DNA from: Bacillota bacterium
Lineage (GTDB): Bacteria; Bacillota; Clostridia; Peptostreptococcales; Anaerovoracaceae
NCBI GenBank assembly: GCA_025361765.1
Contig: JANYJS010000087.1
Coordinates: 1 to 59,180, forward strand
DNA length: 59,180 nucleotides
Reading direction: 5' to 3'
Position numbers and translations under genes: made by a program. Position 1 is the stretch's first letter. Every line of letters begins with the position of its first letter. Below are positions 50,373-59,180 of this stretch, in pieces. A model generated the notes under the pieces. It saw only the letters and a program-made list of their open reading frames with translations, searched no databases and was not told where the DNA came from.

Positions 50373-51077
50373 TTGATTGAAATTAAAAATTTGAGAAAGG
50401 TTTATAGAATGGGCGACGAACGCGTCATCGCTCTGGATTCTGTAAATCTTGACATTTTCAAAGGTGAAGTGGTCTGCCTTCTCGGCGTGTCCGGTTCCGG
50501 CAAGTCCACTTTCTTAAATATGATGGCCGGCCTCGAAAAACCCACCAAAGGCGAGGTGCTTATTGGCGGCGTAGCAGTTCACACACTTACAGAGGAGCAA
50601 GTCACCTTATTCAGACAAAAAAATATCGGCTTCATCTTTCAGGCTTATCATCTTTTGCCCATGCTCACTGCACTTGAAAATGTCAGTCTTCCCCTTATTT
50701 TTCAGGGAGTGTCCAAACACAAGCGTGAGCTGAATGCTAAAAAAATGCTGGAAATCGTTGGTCTCAAAGGTTATGAAAAGCGCAGACCCAGCAGAATGAG
50801 CGGCGGCCAGCAGCAGAGGGTAGGCATCGCCAGAGCCATCGTCGGCAATCCCAAGATTATCTTCGCTGATGAGCCCACTGGCAATCTGGATTCCCACACA
50901 TCTCAGGATGTTCTGGATCTCATCATCCACATGGTTCGTGAGAAACGGCAAACCTTGATCATTGTCACCCATGATAGAGAAATCGCCAAATTCGCAGATA
51001 AAGTCGTCACCCTTCAGGATGGAAATATCGTACACATCAAAACCAAGGAGGAGTATAACCAACATGAGAACGCATAA
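50373..51077 (+). CDS. MacB-type ABC transporter ATP-binding protein
   Basis: 234 residues. Walker A GVSGSGKSTFL, Q-loop FQAYHLLPMLTALEN, signature MSGGQQQRVGIARA and Walker B IIFADEPTGN with D-loop LDSH. It is of the LolD/MacB class, which works with FtsX-like permeases. TTG 50373 is the first codon with no clear Shine-Dalgarno. It overlaps the start of the exported CARDB protein by 14 bases and is the first gene of a three-gene transporter unit. Confidence 0.93.
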   Translation: MIEIKNLRKVYRMGDERVIALDSVNLDIFKGEVVCLLGVSGSGKSTFLNMMAGLEKPTKGEVLIGGVAVHTLTEEQVTLFRQKNIGFIFQAYHLLPMLTALENVSLPLIFQGVSKHKRELNAKKMLEIVGLKGYEKRRPSRMSGGQQQRVGIARAIVGNPKIIFADEPTGNLDSHTSQDVLDLIIHMVREKRQTLIIVTHDREIAKFADKVVTLQDGNIVHIKTKEEYNQHENA

Positions 51078-53094
51078 AAACAGAACTTCAAGAATGAGCA
51101 TTTTTTTACTGGTACTTGCACTTGTAATTTCTAACTTTGCCACCATGCCACCGGCTTATGCCGCAGACACCCTAAGCTTTCATCAAACATCCTCCCTAGC
51201 CAGCGGTTATGAAGGCGGTACTGCCACCTTGAAAATTGACATCACCAATTCCACCGGAGCAGAAATTAACGGAGAATTCAAGATTGGTACCTCTTCTCTT
51301 TTTGACAGTACCTCACCGGCATCCTTCACGGCAGCTTCTACCACAACGCCTCCTGCTGCAACAATTACGCCAGTCACCTTCCCTATTAATCTTACCGGCG
51401 TTGCTCCCGGTTATTACACCGTGCCCATCGTCGCGACCTGGAATGATGGTGGTGCTCAATCTTTGGAATTCACCTGCAGGGTACAAGTAAAAGCCCTGGC
51501 AGACGTTGTCGTGGTCGTTCCTCCTTCCGAGGATGTTGCCAGCGTTTCTATTTCCCAGGATTTAGAAAACTCTGATGGCATCGTCGCTGGCGAACCCAAT
51601 GATCTGACTTTGATTGTAACCAACAATGGCGACGTGACGCTGACAAATGCGGACGTCAATATAGCGTTTGTTGGGCCGGGCCTATCCCTGGATAATTCCG
51701 GATCCACCAAAACCCTGGATACGCTTTCAGTGGGCAGCCACAAGCATGCGGTTTTTCCAATCCTAGCGGATGACATCATTAAAAGCGGCAGTTATGCTAT
51801 AACGGTAACTGTCAGCGCCTCTTATGGTACCCAAGGGAAGAAAACGATAGCAACAGAAACCATTTATGTCCCTGTTGTTTCCGGCGGTTCAACGATTCAG
51901 ACCAACCTTGACATCACCTCCATCGCTATACCCGCTGAGGTCAGTGCCGGTCAGGATTTCGTCCTTTCCTTCTCCATTGGCAATATTGGAAACAAAGATT
52001 TAAGCAATCTTAAAATAACCGTTGATGGCGGCAGTGATGTGATTAATAAATCTAAAAATATTTTCATCGAGCCGACTTTTAAAAAGGGTGGCAGCAAGAC
52101 TTATGCCATCACCTACTATGTCCCGGCCAGTGCGGCCGAAAAGTTCTACCCCATCAAAATTTCCGTTGAATCATCAACTAATACAGATGCGGCTTCTGAT
52201 GCCATTACCCAATATACCGGCGTTCTGGCAAAATCAGCAGCCGGCTCTAAGAAACCTCAGCTGATCATTGATAATTATAGCTATGGCGGCTCATCTGTTA
52301 AGGCCGGGAGCACCATCAAGCTGAATTTGACATTGCTCAACACCAGTGCCAGCCAAAACATTTCCAATATTAAAGTCACCTTGACCGCAGAGGATGGCGC
52401 CTTCATTCCTTATAACAGCAGCAATTCTTTTTATGTAGAATCCATAGGAAAGAAGCAGAGATTCAATAGGTCTGTCAATCTCAGCGTCAAGCCCGACGCG
52501 GTCCAAAAAACCACTGCTATAACTGTAGGCATGTCCTATGAGGACAGCGCAGGCAATCCTTACGAGTCAAATGACGTGATTTCTATCCCTGTCATGCAGC
52601 AAACCAAGCTCGTCGTGGACGACATCATAGCGCCTCCAGATATTTTCCCAGGCCAGCCAATGAGCGTCTCCGTTCAGTTTTATAATATGGGCAAGACGGT
52701 TTTGAGCAATCTTAAGATAACCGCCGAAGGTAACTTCACGCCTACGGAAACCACCAATACCTACGTTGGAAATATGGAAAAAGGAAGCAGCGATTACTAT
52801 GATTTTAGCTTCATTCCAAATGAAGCCGGCCCCATGACGGGCAATGTGATCTTTACCTACGAGGATCTTTCCGGAAATCAGCAGGTCATGAAAAAAGCCT
52901 TTGAATTTCAAGTCGTCAACATGCCGGAGCAGCCTATAGATCCAGGTCTTCCCCCTCCTGATACCGGCGGCGGAAGCAAACTGCCTTTTATTATAGCTGG
53001 CATCCTACTCGCCCTGGCCATAGCTGGCTTCCTCATTTGGCGTAAAAGGCGAAAAAATAAAAAAGCAAAGGAATTGGAATTCCTCGATGAGTAA
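51064..53094 (+). CDS. Exported CARDB-type protein with C-terminal anchor
   Basis: 676 residues. A signal peptide (about 1-36; SIFLLVLALVISNFATM) is followed by several Ig-like CARDB-style modules (ITNSTGAEINGEF, IVTNNGDVTLTNADVNI, FSIGNIGNKDLSNLKI, NMGKTVLSNLKITAEG). The C-terminus has a membrane helix (FIIAGILLALAIAGFLIW) and a basic tail. ATG 51064 follows AAGGAGGAG. It is encoded between the ATPase and the permease. It likely is a membrane-anchored partner, taking the place of a MacA-like adaptor. Confidence 0.85.
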   Translation: MRTHKNRTSRMSIFLLVLALVISNFATMPPAYAADTLSFHQTSSLASGYEGGTATLKIDITNSTGAEINGEFKIGTSSLFDSTSPASFTAASTTTPPAATITPVTFPINLTGVAPGYYTVPIVATWNDGGAQSLEFTCRVQVKALADVVVVVPPSEDVASVSISQDLENSDGIVAGEPNDLTLIVTNNGDVTLTNADVNIAFVGPGLSLDNSGSTKTLDTLSVGSHKHAVFPILADDIIKSGSYAITVTVSASYGTQGKKTIATETIYVPVVSGGSTIQTNLDITSIAIPAEVSAGQDFVLSFSIGNIGNKDLSNLKITVDGGSDVINKSKNIFIEPTFKKGGSKTYAITYYVPASAAEKFYPIKISVESSTNTDAASDAITQYTGVLAKSAAGSKKPQLIIDNYSYGGSSVKAGSTIKLNLTLLNTSASQNISNIKVTLTAEDGAFIPYNSSNSFYVESIGKKQRFNRSVNLSVKPDAVQKTTAITVGMSYEDSAGNPYESNDVISIPVMQQTKLVVDDIIAPPDIFPGQPMSVSVQFYNMGKTVLSNLKITAEGNFTPTETTNTYVGNMEKGSSDYYDFSFIPNEAGPMTGNVIFTYEDLSGNQQVMKKAFEFQVVNMPEQPIDPGLPPPDTGGGSKLPFIIAGILLALAIAGFLIWRKRRKNKKAKELEFLDE

Positions 53095-54436
53095 TCTTGA
53101 TTTAATTATAATGAGCTTTCGCAATCTTCTAAGGCGGCGCACCCGCAGCATTTTGGCCATCATCGGCGTTGTTGTGGGCAGCAGCTCCATCATTGTCATG
53201 TTGTCCTTAGGCTTTGGCCTCAGCGCCAACTTTCAGCAGCAGATCGAAAGCTATGGCAATCTTCATATTATCGATGTCATGGGGGGCGGCGGTTACGGCG
53301 GTCCAGTTGCCATGACTTCATCCAAGGATGGCGGGATGGGCGGCGCCAGCAGCCTTGATGACCTTACCGTTGCCCAAATTGCCAAAATCGACGGCGTCGA
53401 AACAACGTCTCCTGTCATTCAGGAATATCTGAAGCTGATTATCGGCAAGTATGTTTCCTCGTCAAATGTCATGGGCATCGAGAACAAGATGCTTGAGAAA
53501 CTTGGCTATGAACTTCAGTCAGGCAGGGCTCTGACAGCTGACGATAAATATGCCCTTTTGTTTGGCAATCAGATTCCGCCAACCTTCTATAACCCCAAAA
53601 AGACGCTGTACAGCTCCTGGGGCGGTGCCGCTCAGGTGGATGTCCTCACGGATAAAATCATCCTAACCGGCGATATGGCTTATGGTGAGAAAAATGTCCC
53701 TCAGGAGCCTGGCGTTGCAATCGACTATAAAATGTACAAAGCCAAGGGAGTCGGCATCCTTTCCAATCCCAATGATGAGTCTGCTTATAATGTTTATATG
53801 AATATTGATACTTTGAAAATCATAAAAGCCGATCTTAAAAAGGCCCGCAAGGAAACGGCCACAGGCAAACAAACTTATGATCTGGTCAAGGTCTATGTCT
53901 CAGATATCAAGAAGGTTGAAAAAGTCAGCCAAGCCATACGGGATATGGGTTTTCAAACCAGCAGCCTCAATGATTGGCTGAAATCCATGCAGGATACGGC
54001 AAAAATGATGCAGGGCATATTAGGCGGTATCGGGGCCATTTCACTTTTGGTAGCCGCTCTTGGCATCACCAACACCATGATTATGTCCATTTATGAACGC
54101 ACTAAAGAAATAGGCATCATGAAAGTCATCGGTGCCAATCTCCCGGATATCAAAAACTTGTTCCTGCTTGAGGCCGGACTTATTGGCTTTATCGGCGGTG
54201 TTTTCGGCATCATCTTCAGCTTTATCATTTCTCTGCTCATGAACACGGTTCTCAAAGGGATTATGGACACAGTTCTCGGAGGGATGGGGGGTTCTGGTAG
54301 CACCATTTCGTTAATCCCCTGGTGGCTGGTCCTGGCAAGCCTTGGGTTTTCAACCTCTATCGGCATTATCGCCGGCTATTACCCGGCAAGACGCGCCATG
54401 CGCATGAGCGCACTCGAAAGTTTAAGAAACGAATAA
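53087..54436 (+). CDS. MacB/FtsX-type ABC transporter permease
   Basis: 449 residues. TM1 near residue 20-42 (RSILAIIGVVVGSSSIIVM), a large extracytoplasmic domain (about 45-310), then three TMs (about 315-445) with SIYERTKEIGIMKVIGA and FLLEAGLIGFIGGVFGI. A Gly-rich segment (GGGGYGGP) lies after TM1. It pairs with the upstream ATPase to act as a mechanotransmission exporter. It overlaps the CARDB gene by 8 bases. Confidence 0.92.
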   Translation: MSNLDLIIMSFRNLLRRRTRSILAIIGVVVGSSSIIVMLSLGFGLSANFQQQIESYGNLHIIDVMGGGGYGGPVAMTSSKDGGMGGASSLDDLTVAQIAKIDGVETTSPVIQEYLKLIIGKYVSSSNVMGIENKMLEKLGYELQSGRALTADDKYALLFGNQIPPTFYNPKKTLYSSWGGAAQVDVLTDKIILTGDMAYGEKNVPQEPGVAIDYKMYKAKGVGILSNPNDESAYNVYMNIDTLKIIKADLKKARKETATGKQTYDLVKVYVSDIKKVEKVSQAIRDMGFQTSSLNDWLKSMQDTAKMMQGILGGIGAISLLVAALGITNTMIMSIYERTKEIGIMKVIGANLPDIKNLFLLEAGLIGFIGGVFGIIFSFIISLLMNTVLKGIMDTVLGGMGGSGSTISLIPWWLVLASLGFSTSIGIIAGYYPARRAMRMSALESLRNE

Positions 54437-54522
54437 GCAGACTTGCTTAATACTTGTAAATTAAGAGACATAACAAATAGTAAATGCTGATAAATTGGTA
54501 CTTGATTTAAAGAGGAGACAAA

Positions 54523-55713
54523 ATGAGCACTAAAGCCCCGGCAAACAGCCAATATCTCATGAATACTTATAGCCGTAGCAATCTCGTCTTCGACAGAGGA
54601 GAAGGCAGCTGGCTCATCGATAGCAATGGCGACAGATATTTGGATTTTGTCGCCGGCATAGCGGTCAATTGCCTTGGGCACAGCAACCCCGCCATCGCCG
54701 AAACAATTTGCAATCAAAGCAGGCAGCTTATGCATATTTCAAATCTTTATTTTAATACCAATCAGATGGCCCTTGCGAGGAAGCTTGCCGAATCCGCTGG
54801 GCTGGACCAGGTTTTTTTCTGCAACAGCGGAACCGAAGCCAATGAAGCCGCCATCAAGCTGTCCCGAAAATATGGAGGCCTTAGCGGCAATCCTTCCAAA
54901 AATATCATTCTTCACATGAAGGATTCCTTCCATGGCAGAACCCTAGGCGCTTTATCCATAACCGGCCAGGAAAAATATCAGGAATGCTTCAGGCCCCTGA
55001 TCGGTGGAACCGCACAGGTTGATTTTAATAACATAGCATCTCTCACTGCTGCAATGAACGACGACATCTGCGCAGTTTTTATTGAGCCCATTCAAGGAGA
55101 AAGCGGCGTCACGCCGGCCACGGTGGAATTTTTAAGCGCCGCAAGATCTTTATGTGAAAAATACGACGCCCTGCTGATTTTTGACGAAGTCCAGTGCGGC
55201 ATGGGCAGGACTGGCTCCTTATTCGCTTTTGAACAATTTGGCGTAAAACCGGACGCCGTTACCCTGGCCAAAGGTCTTGGCGGCGGTTTTCCCATTGGCG
55301 CAGTGGTTGCAAACACGAAAGCCGGAGGCGCCTTCGTCCCCAGTGACCACGGCAGCACCTTCGGGGGAAATCCTTTAGCTTGCACCGTTGCCCTCACCGT
55401 TCTCGACCAACTGGAAAATCACAGCGTTATTTCGGAAGTCCCTGTGAAAAACGCCTATATCATCAAGCGCTTAAATGAACTAAAAGAAAAGACCCCCCTC
55501 ATTTCAGATATTAGAGGTATGGGTCTCATACTTGGTATTGAGTTTACATCCGGCGCCAAGGAAATCATCGCCAGCTGCCTTGACAAAAAATTGCTCCTCA
55601 TCAGCGCCGGCAGCAATGTTATACGGCTCGTGCCAGCTCTGACCATATCTTTAGAAGAGCTCAAACTCGGCCTCGACATCCTGGAAGAAGCAATTTCCGA
55701 ACCGACTACATGA
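54523..55713 (+). CDS. argD: Acetylornithine aminotransferase ArgD
   Basis: 396 residues, a class III PLP aminotransferase of arginine synthesis. It shows YLDFVAGIAVNCLGHSNPAI, FFCNSGTEANEAAIKL, FHGRTLGALS, LLIFDEVQCGMGRTGSLFAF and the PLP Lys in TLAKGLGGGFPIGA. GAGGAG precedes the ATG. No other arg genes are near. It overlaps the convergent YitT gene by 8 bases. Confidence 0.93.
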   Translation: MSTKAPANSQYLMNTYSRSNLVFDRGEGSWLIDSNGDRYLDFVAGIAVNCLGHSNPAIAETICNQSRQLMHISNLYFNTNQMALARKLAESAGLDQVFFCNSGTEANEAAIKLSRKYGGLSGNPSKNIILHMKDSFHGRTLGALSITGQEKYQECFRPLIGGTAQVDFNNIASLTAAMNDDICAVFIEPIQGESGVTPATVEFLSAARSLCEKYDALLIFDEVQCGMGRTGSLFAFEQFGVKPDAVTLAKGLGGGFPIGAVVANTKAGGAFVPSDHGSTFGGNPLACTVALTVLDQLENHSVISEVPVKNAYIIKRLNELKEKTPLISDIRGMGLILGIEFTSGAKEIIASCLDKKLLLISAGSNVIRLVPALTISLEELKLGLDILEEAISEPTT

Positions 55714-56566
55714 CGTGCTCCTTAAACCCTTTTCCAAGAACCTCCTGAACGTGAGTCAACATGACAAAAGCCTCCGGATCCGCTTCAGCAACGATTCTCT
55801 TAAGCGGCATTGTTTCACTTTGCCTAACCGCGCACAGAAGCATCCATTTCTTTTCCTGGGTATAACTGCCGACCGCATCGATGGTGGTGACTCCCCTTCC
55901 CAAATCTTTCATTAGGGCGTCTGCTACTTTCTCTGGTTCCTTCGTGATAATGAAAGCACCCGTTGACATGTCGAAGCCTTGAAGCACACTATCGATGACT
56001 GTGCTGGTAATATACTGAAGAATCAAGGCATAAAGAGCCCCCTCAACGCTTCTGTAGACAAGGGCTCCGCATAAAACGATGGCTCCGTTCATGTAGAGGC
56101 CTGAAGCACCATAGCTCCACCCATATTTCCGTTTGAGCAGCTTGGAAATAATATCCGTTCCTCCAGATGTTGCGCCGCCATAGAAAATAAGGCCAACGCC
56201 AATTCCTGAAAAAACGCCACCGAAAATAGCACAGAGCAATATATCTCCAGAAAAAGCTGGGATTATAGGGCCAAGCACATCTATAAACACTGAGCTTGCA
56301 ACAATGGCAAGGATCGTACGCCATAGAAATTTTTTCCCTATAGTTTTATAGCCAATCAAAAAAAGCGGTATGTTAAGCCCGATAATAGTAAGACCAATCG
56401 GCAAGGAAATGAAATGATTTCCTATTAGAGCAATCCCCATCATTCCGCCCACAGGGATTTTAGCCTTAACGACAAAGACCAGAATTGCTAGAGCCTGCAT
56501 GGAAGCACCCAGTAGAATAATCAGTATTTCTAAAGCAATCAGTTTTTTACCAGTCAATTTAAGCAT
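55706..56566 (-). CDS. YitT-family membrane protein
   Basis: 286 residues. Five or six membrane segments (about 5-175) followed by a cytoplasmic DUF2179 domain (about 220-280). Signatures: GMMGIALIGNHFISLPIG, YGGATSGGTDIISKLLKR and GRGVTTIDAVGSYTQEKK. The family's function is unknown. AGGAGG lies before the ATG. Confidence 0.88.
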   Translation of the reverse strand: MLKLTGKKLIALEILIILLGASMQALAILVFVVKAKIPVGGMMGIALIGNHFISLPIGLTIIGLNIPLFLIGYKTIGKKFLWRTILAIVASSVFIDVLGPIIPAFSGDILLCAIFGGVFSGIGVGLIFYGGATSGGTDIISKLLKRKYGWSYGASGLYMNGAIVLCGALVYRSVEGALYALILQYITSTVIDSVLQGFDMSTGAFIITKEPEKVADALMKDLGRGVTTIDAVGSYTQEKKWMLLCAVRQSETMPLKRIVAEADPEAFVMLTHVQEVLGKGFKEHVM

Positions 56567-56865
56567 ATCATTTCCTCCTGAAGATTTTAAATGGCGTTCT
56601 TTCGCGTTTATTATTTAAGGTGCCCTCTTTTTTCTAGTCACCATGACCTTCACATGCACTATATTGTAAACCAAATTGCACAAAGAGTAAATGTTCTATG
56701 CCCCTAATAATTATGATTGGATGTAAGCCTCTAATAATTATGATTGGGCCTGGGACGCACTATAAAGCGAGCGCTTTCCTAAGAAAGCGCCCAATAAAAT
56801 AGTAAGGCTAAATTTGAGATTCTGCCGCGTCTTCCCATTAGGTATGGGAACAAATAACTGGAAGT
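56567..56865. other. Intergenic region with direct repeat and hairpin
   Basis: Two copies of CTAATAATTATGATTGG (56704-56720, 56731-56747; period 27) and an 8-bp hairpin (56771-56790). No ORF of note. The first part is upstream of the YitT gene. Confidence 0.5.
56771..56790 (-). terminator. Weak terminator hairpin after the APC permease
   Basis: GCGCTTTC (56771-56778) pairs with GAAAGCGC (56783-56790) over CTAA. It is about 75 bases past the permease stop and followed on the minus strand by CTCGCTTTATAG, a poor U-tract. It may be a weak terminator or mRNA end. Confidence 0.45.
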
Positions 56866-58266
56866 CTACTCTTCGATGGTCATTTCCGGTGGCAGTTTTC
56901 TGAAGAAGTTGGTCTTTACTGCCAGATAAACAACTCCGACTGTAAGCCATGAGAAGCCAAGCATCTTAGAATTGATATCCAAATTGAACCAGATGATAAA
57001 GCAGATGGCTGCGCCTAATGCTGGAGCAATCAAATATCTGAACCAGTGCTTTGCATCTCTTTGTTTTCCCCTGACGAAGTAATGGGCTATTACGGACAGA
57101 TTGACCATGGCAAACCCGAGAAGCGCGCCAAAGTTAATCAGCGATACAGCTGTTCCAAGGGATAAGAATAAAGCGGTTAAGCTTATAATGGCAATTAAGA
57201 ATATATTGTAAACTGGTGTCTTTCTTTTTGGATCAAGGTGAGCAAAGAATTTGCCTGGCAATATTTTGTCTCTGCCCATGCCGAATAGGATGCGTGATGC
57301 GGAGGCCTGGGAAGCAATGGCTGATGCCAGACACCCGATGCAGTATGCCGCTGTGAAGATATAACCCATGACCGATCCGGCTACTTTATTGATCAGTTCG
57401 TAAGCTCCCGTGTCAGCGCTCTGTAGTTCACTCCAGGCATTTGGCCATGCAATCTGAAGAAAATAGGTGACTACTATAAATACAAGCCCAGCGCCAACGC
57501 AGGTGATGATAATGGCTTTTCCCACATTTTTTTCGGGATTGATGGCTTCTTCCGAAACGGTTGATACGGCGTCAAAACCAAGGAATGACAATGCCAATAT
57601 GGAAGCGCCTCCGAGGATGGCCGTCCAGCCCATTCCTGGCTTCGTGAATTCAATAGCATTGTAGAAGGCTGTATAGTCGATTAGTGGGCTTCCTGCGGTA
57701 GTGATGTATCTCAGCACGAAAATCATCAATGCGCCAAGGAATATAATCTGAATCCAAATAAGTGCGCTATTTACCCAAGCGGTAACCTGAATGCCAAAAT
57801 AATTGACGATTGTAACAAAAGAAATAAAGAATAAAATCCATACCCAACCAGGTATTCCAGGAATCGCTGCGACTAGGAATAAAGCTGCAACAAGATAATT
57901 CAGCATTGGTAAAAGCATGTAGTCAAGAAGGATTGTCCAGCCTGATAAAAACCCAATGTGGGGATTGATGGACCTATGTACGTAGGTGTAGGCTGATCCT
58001 GACATAGGATAAGCTTTAACCATTTCTGCATAACTTAGGGCTGTAAAAGTCATAGCAACGGTAGCGACAGCGTAAGTCAGTGACAGCATGCCGTGAGTCA
58101 TGGTTGTGACAAGACCAAAAGATGTAAAAACTGTTAAAGGCACTAAATAAGCCAAGCCATAATAGATGAGGGATCCTAATGTCAGGACGCGTTTCAGTTC
58201 CTGTGTATACCCATACTTTTCAAGTTGATCGGTATCATGTTGCATGGTCAAATTTTCTTTACTCAT
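56866..58266 (-). CDS. APC-family amino acid/amine permease
   Basis: 466 residues with about 12 membrane segments. It begins LTLGSLIYYGLAYLVPLTVF and has VKAYPMSGSAYTYVHRSI, FLGFDAVSTVSEEAINPEKN and ASQASASRILFGMGRDKILP. ATG 58266 follows GGAGGAT; the earlier ATG overlaps it. It lies after a nitrilase gene, so it may import an amine or amide that the hydrolase uses. Substrate is unknown. Confidence 0.86.
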   Translation of the reverse strand: MSKENLTMQHDTDQLEKYGYTQELKRVLTLGSLIYYGLAYLVPLTVFTSFGLVTTMTHGMLSLTYAVATVAMTFTALSYAEMVKAYPMSGSAYTYVHRSINPHIGFLSGWTILLDYMLLPMLNYLVAALFLVAAIPGIPGWVWILFFISFVTIVNYFGIQVTAWVNSALIWIQIIFLGALMIFVLRYITTAGSPLIDYTAFYNAIEFTKPGMGWTAILGGASILALSFLGFDAVSTVSEEAINPEKNVGKAIIITCVGAGLVFIVVTYFLQIAWPNAWSELQSADTGAYELINKVAGSVMGYIFTAAYCIGCLASAIASQASASRILFGMGRDKILPGKFFAHLDPKRKTPVYNIFLIAIISLTALFLSLGTAVSLINFGALLGFAMVNLSVIAHYFVRGKQRDAKHWFRYLIAPALGAAICFIIWFNLDINSKMLGFSWLTVGVVYLAVKTNFFRKLPPEMTIEE

Positions 58267-58412
58267 TCTTTTATCCTCCATTTTTTAAAAATTGGTTTCT
58301 TCTGGACTCGGCATTATCTGATCTACCACCTCCCAAAATTGTAGCTTCATTTTCAGTATATTCAGCCTTCTGACTCTTAAACTTTTTAAAGCATTGGCGT
58401 TAGTTCGGATTT

Positions 58413-59180
58413 TCAAAACCTTTTGTAAATCTCTGGACGATAGTCCGGAATTCCATTACAGGCATTCGGTGCACAGAGTCTTCTTCTGGCAAGGGTAAGG
58501 TCCAAAGTCGCCATATATAAACCTTCTTGGGTATTATCCTTGTCTCCTGCATAATAGACCATATCCGTTTCAAAGAAAGCAGATACCTTTGGACCGATAA
58601 TTGCACTCCCCCCGCCAAAGTAAATCCTGCCGTCAAAACCTGTCAAATTGGCGCTGGCTATAAATATGGTGTTGCAAAGCACCCCGTACTCCAGCGTCGG
58701 TGCGTAATAATTGATAAAGGCCTGTCTGCTGCCCGACTTATCAATTTCTTCAACGACTGCCGTTGGATTCAGATACAATCTGGACCCTTTTTCTACATAG
58801 TGCCGCATGATTTCGGGGAATTGATAGGTATCATAGCAGATACCCATGGAAATGGGTCCCCAAGGGGTATCGAACATAAAGGGGGTTTCTCCTTTTGTAA
58901 ACCATAAATTCTCGGTTTCGAAGGGATGGATCTTGTGATAGGATCCAAGTACTCCGGAAGGCCCGATTGCTATCGCCGAATTATACATCAGCTTGGCATC
59001 TTCAGATTTTTTCTCAGCCATGCCAAACACAATATAAGCGCCATATTTCTCAGCTATTTTTGAGATAGCAGAGCAGGTTTTGCCAGTTAATGTTTCTGCG
59101 GTGGAAATCTTTTCTTCGAGTCCGATTTCAGGATCACCATAAAAGTCATAGCCCATAACGCTAAGTTCTGGAAAAAGAAC
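58413..59180 (-). CDS. Carbon-nitrogen hydrolase (nitrilase family), 5' end outside window
   Basis: At least 255 residues; the N-terminus lies beyond the window. The catalytic triad is visible: Glu in LFPELSVMGYD, Lys in GSYHKIHPFE and Cys in SMGICYDTYQFPE. These enzymes hydrolyse amides or nitriles. The downstream gene is an APC permease, about 145 bases away on the same strand. The substrate is not known. The ORF start at 59156 is internal. Confidence 0.9.
   Translation of the reverse strand, partial: VLFPELSVMGYDFYGDPEIGLEEKISTAETLTGKTCSAISKIAEKYGAYIVFGMAEKKSEDAKLMYNSAIAIGPSGVLGSYHKIHPFETENLWFTKGETPFMFDTPWGPISMGICYDTYQFPEIMRHYVEKGSRLYLNPTAVVEEIDKSGSRQAFINYYAPTLEYGVLCNTIFIASANLTGFDGRIYFGGGSAIIGPKVSAFFETDMVYYAGDKDNTQEGLYMATLDLTLARRRLCAPNACNGIPDYRPEIYKRF

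Overview
The window looks like a chromosomal segment of an anaerobic, low-to-mid GC Firmicute, most likely a member of Clostridia. This is an inference. It rests on the cdaA-cdaR-glmM-glmS order with a glmS ribozyme, the EutV/EutW (ANTAR) regulators, RecD2 and YhaM, DUF2680 and YitT family proteins, and strong AGGAGG-type ribosome binding sites. No tRNA, rRNA, CRISPR array or intact transposase was seen.

Layout. 0-4.4 kb holds two lipoproteins, an exported DUF2680 protein and an OmpR-type two-component system. 4.4-8.6 kb holds a glutaredoxin-like protein under a CsoR-like palindrome, an orphan molybdenum-hydroxylase maturation pair (MobA-like-HD fusion and XdhC), and an acetolactate synthase. 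8.6-10.0 kb is a gene-decay zone: a 21-bp tandem array, a dehydrogenase remnant, an intact DUF2127 gene, and a remnant of a Cys-rich pentapeptide-repeat-family gene.

10.0-32.2 kb, all on the minus strand, is an ethanolamine-utilization microcompartment locus. In transcription order the main operon is eutS, eutP, eutL, BMC, eutT, eutJ, a divergent BMC protein, eutN, pduS-like, pduT-like, eutQ, BMC with C-terminal domain, eutE, pduL, BMC, eutA, eutB, eutC. EutBC with EutA and EutT would cleave ethanolamine to acetaldehyde and ammonia. EutE and PduL would turn acetaldehyde into acetyl-CoA and then acetyl phosphate inside the shell. PduS/PduT-like proteins suggest electron transfer across the shell. 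EutV has its own strong promoter, and the main operon starts with a sigma-A promoter followed by a two-hairpin ANTAR target that overlaps a terminator. Upstream lie EutW, three APC-type permeases instead of EutH, and a second, sensor-less EutV/EutW-like pair.

32.3-35.2 kb holds a flavodoxin-fold oxidoreductase, a divergent DapB overlapping a DnaQ-family exonuclease, and a macro-domain protein. 35.2-41.6 kb is the cell-wall precursor and c-di-AMP block (cdaA, cdaR, glmM, glmS with ribozyme) preceded by hpf. 42-48 kb holds comF, recD2, cca and yhaM. 48.3-54.4 kb (plus strand) holds nadE and a MacB-like ABC exporter with an exported CARDB-type protein. 54.5 kb to the end holds argD, a YitT protein, an APC permease and a truncated nitrilase-family hydrolase.

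The most notable signals are the ANTAR antitermination leader, a short ORF with a perfect Shine-Dalgarno running across the glmS ribozyme cleavage site, the duplicated EutVW regulators, and short tandem duplications that recur at gene boundaries and inside genes. One of these duplications has broken a gene. I saw no wholly new multi-gene system, so the candidate novelties are regulatory and evolutionary.
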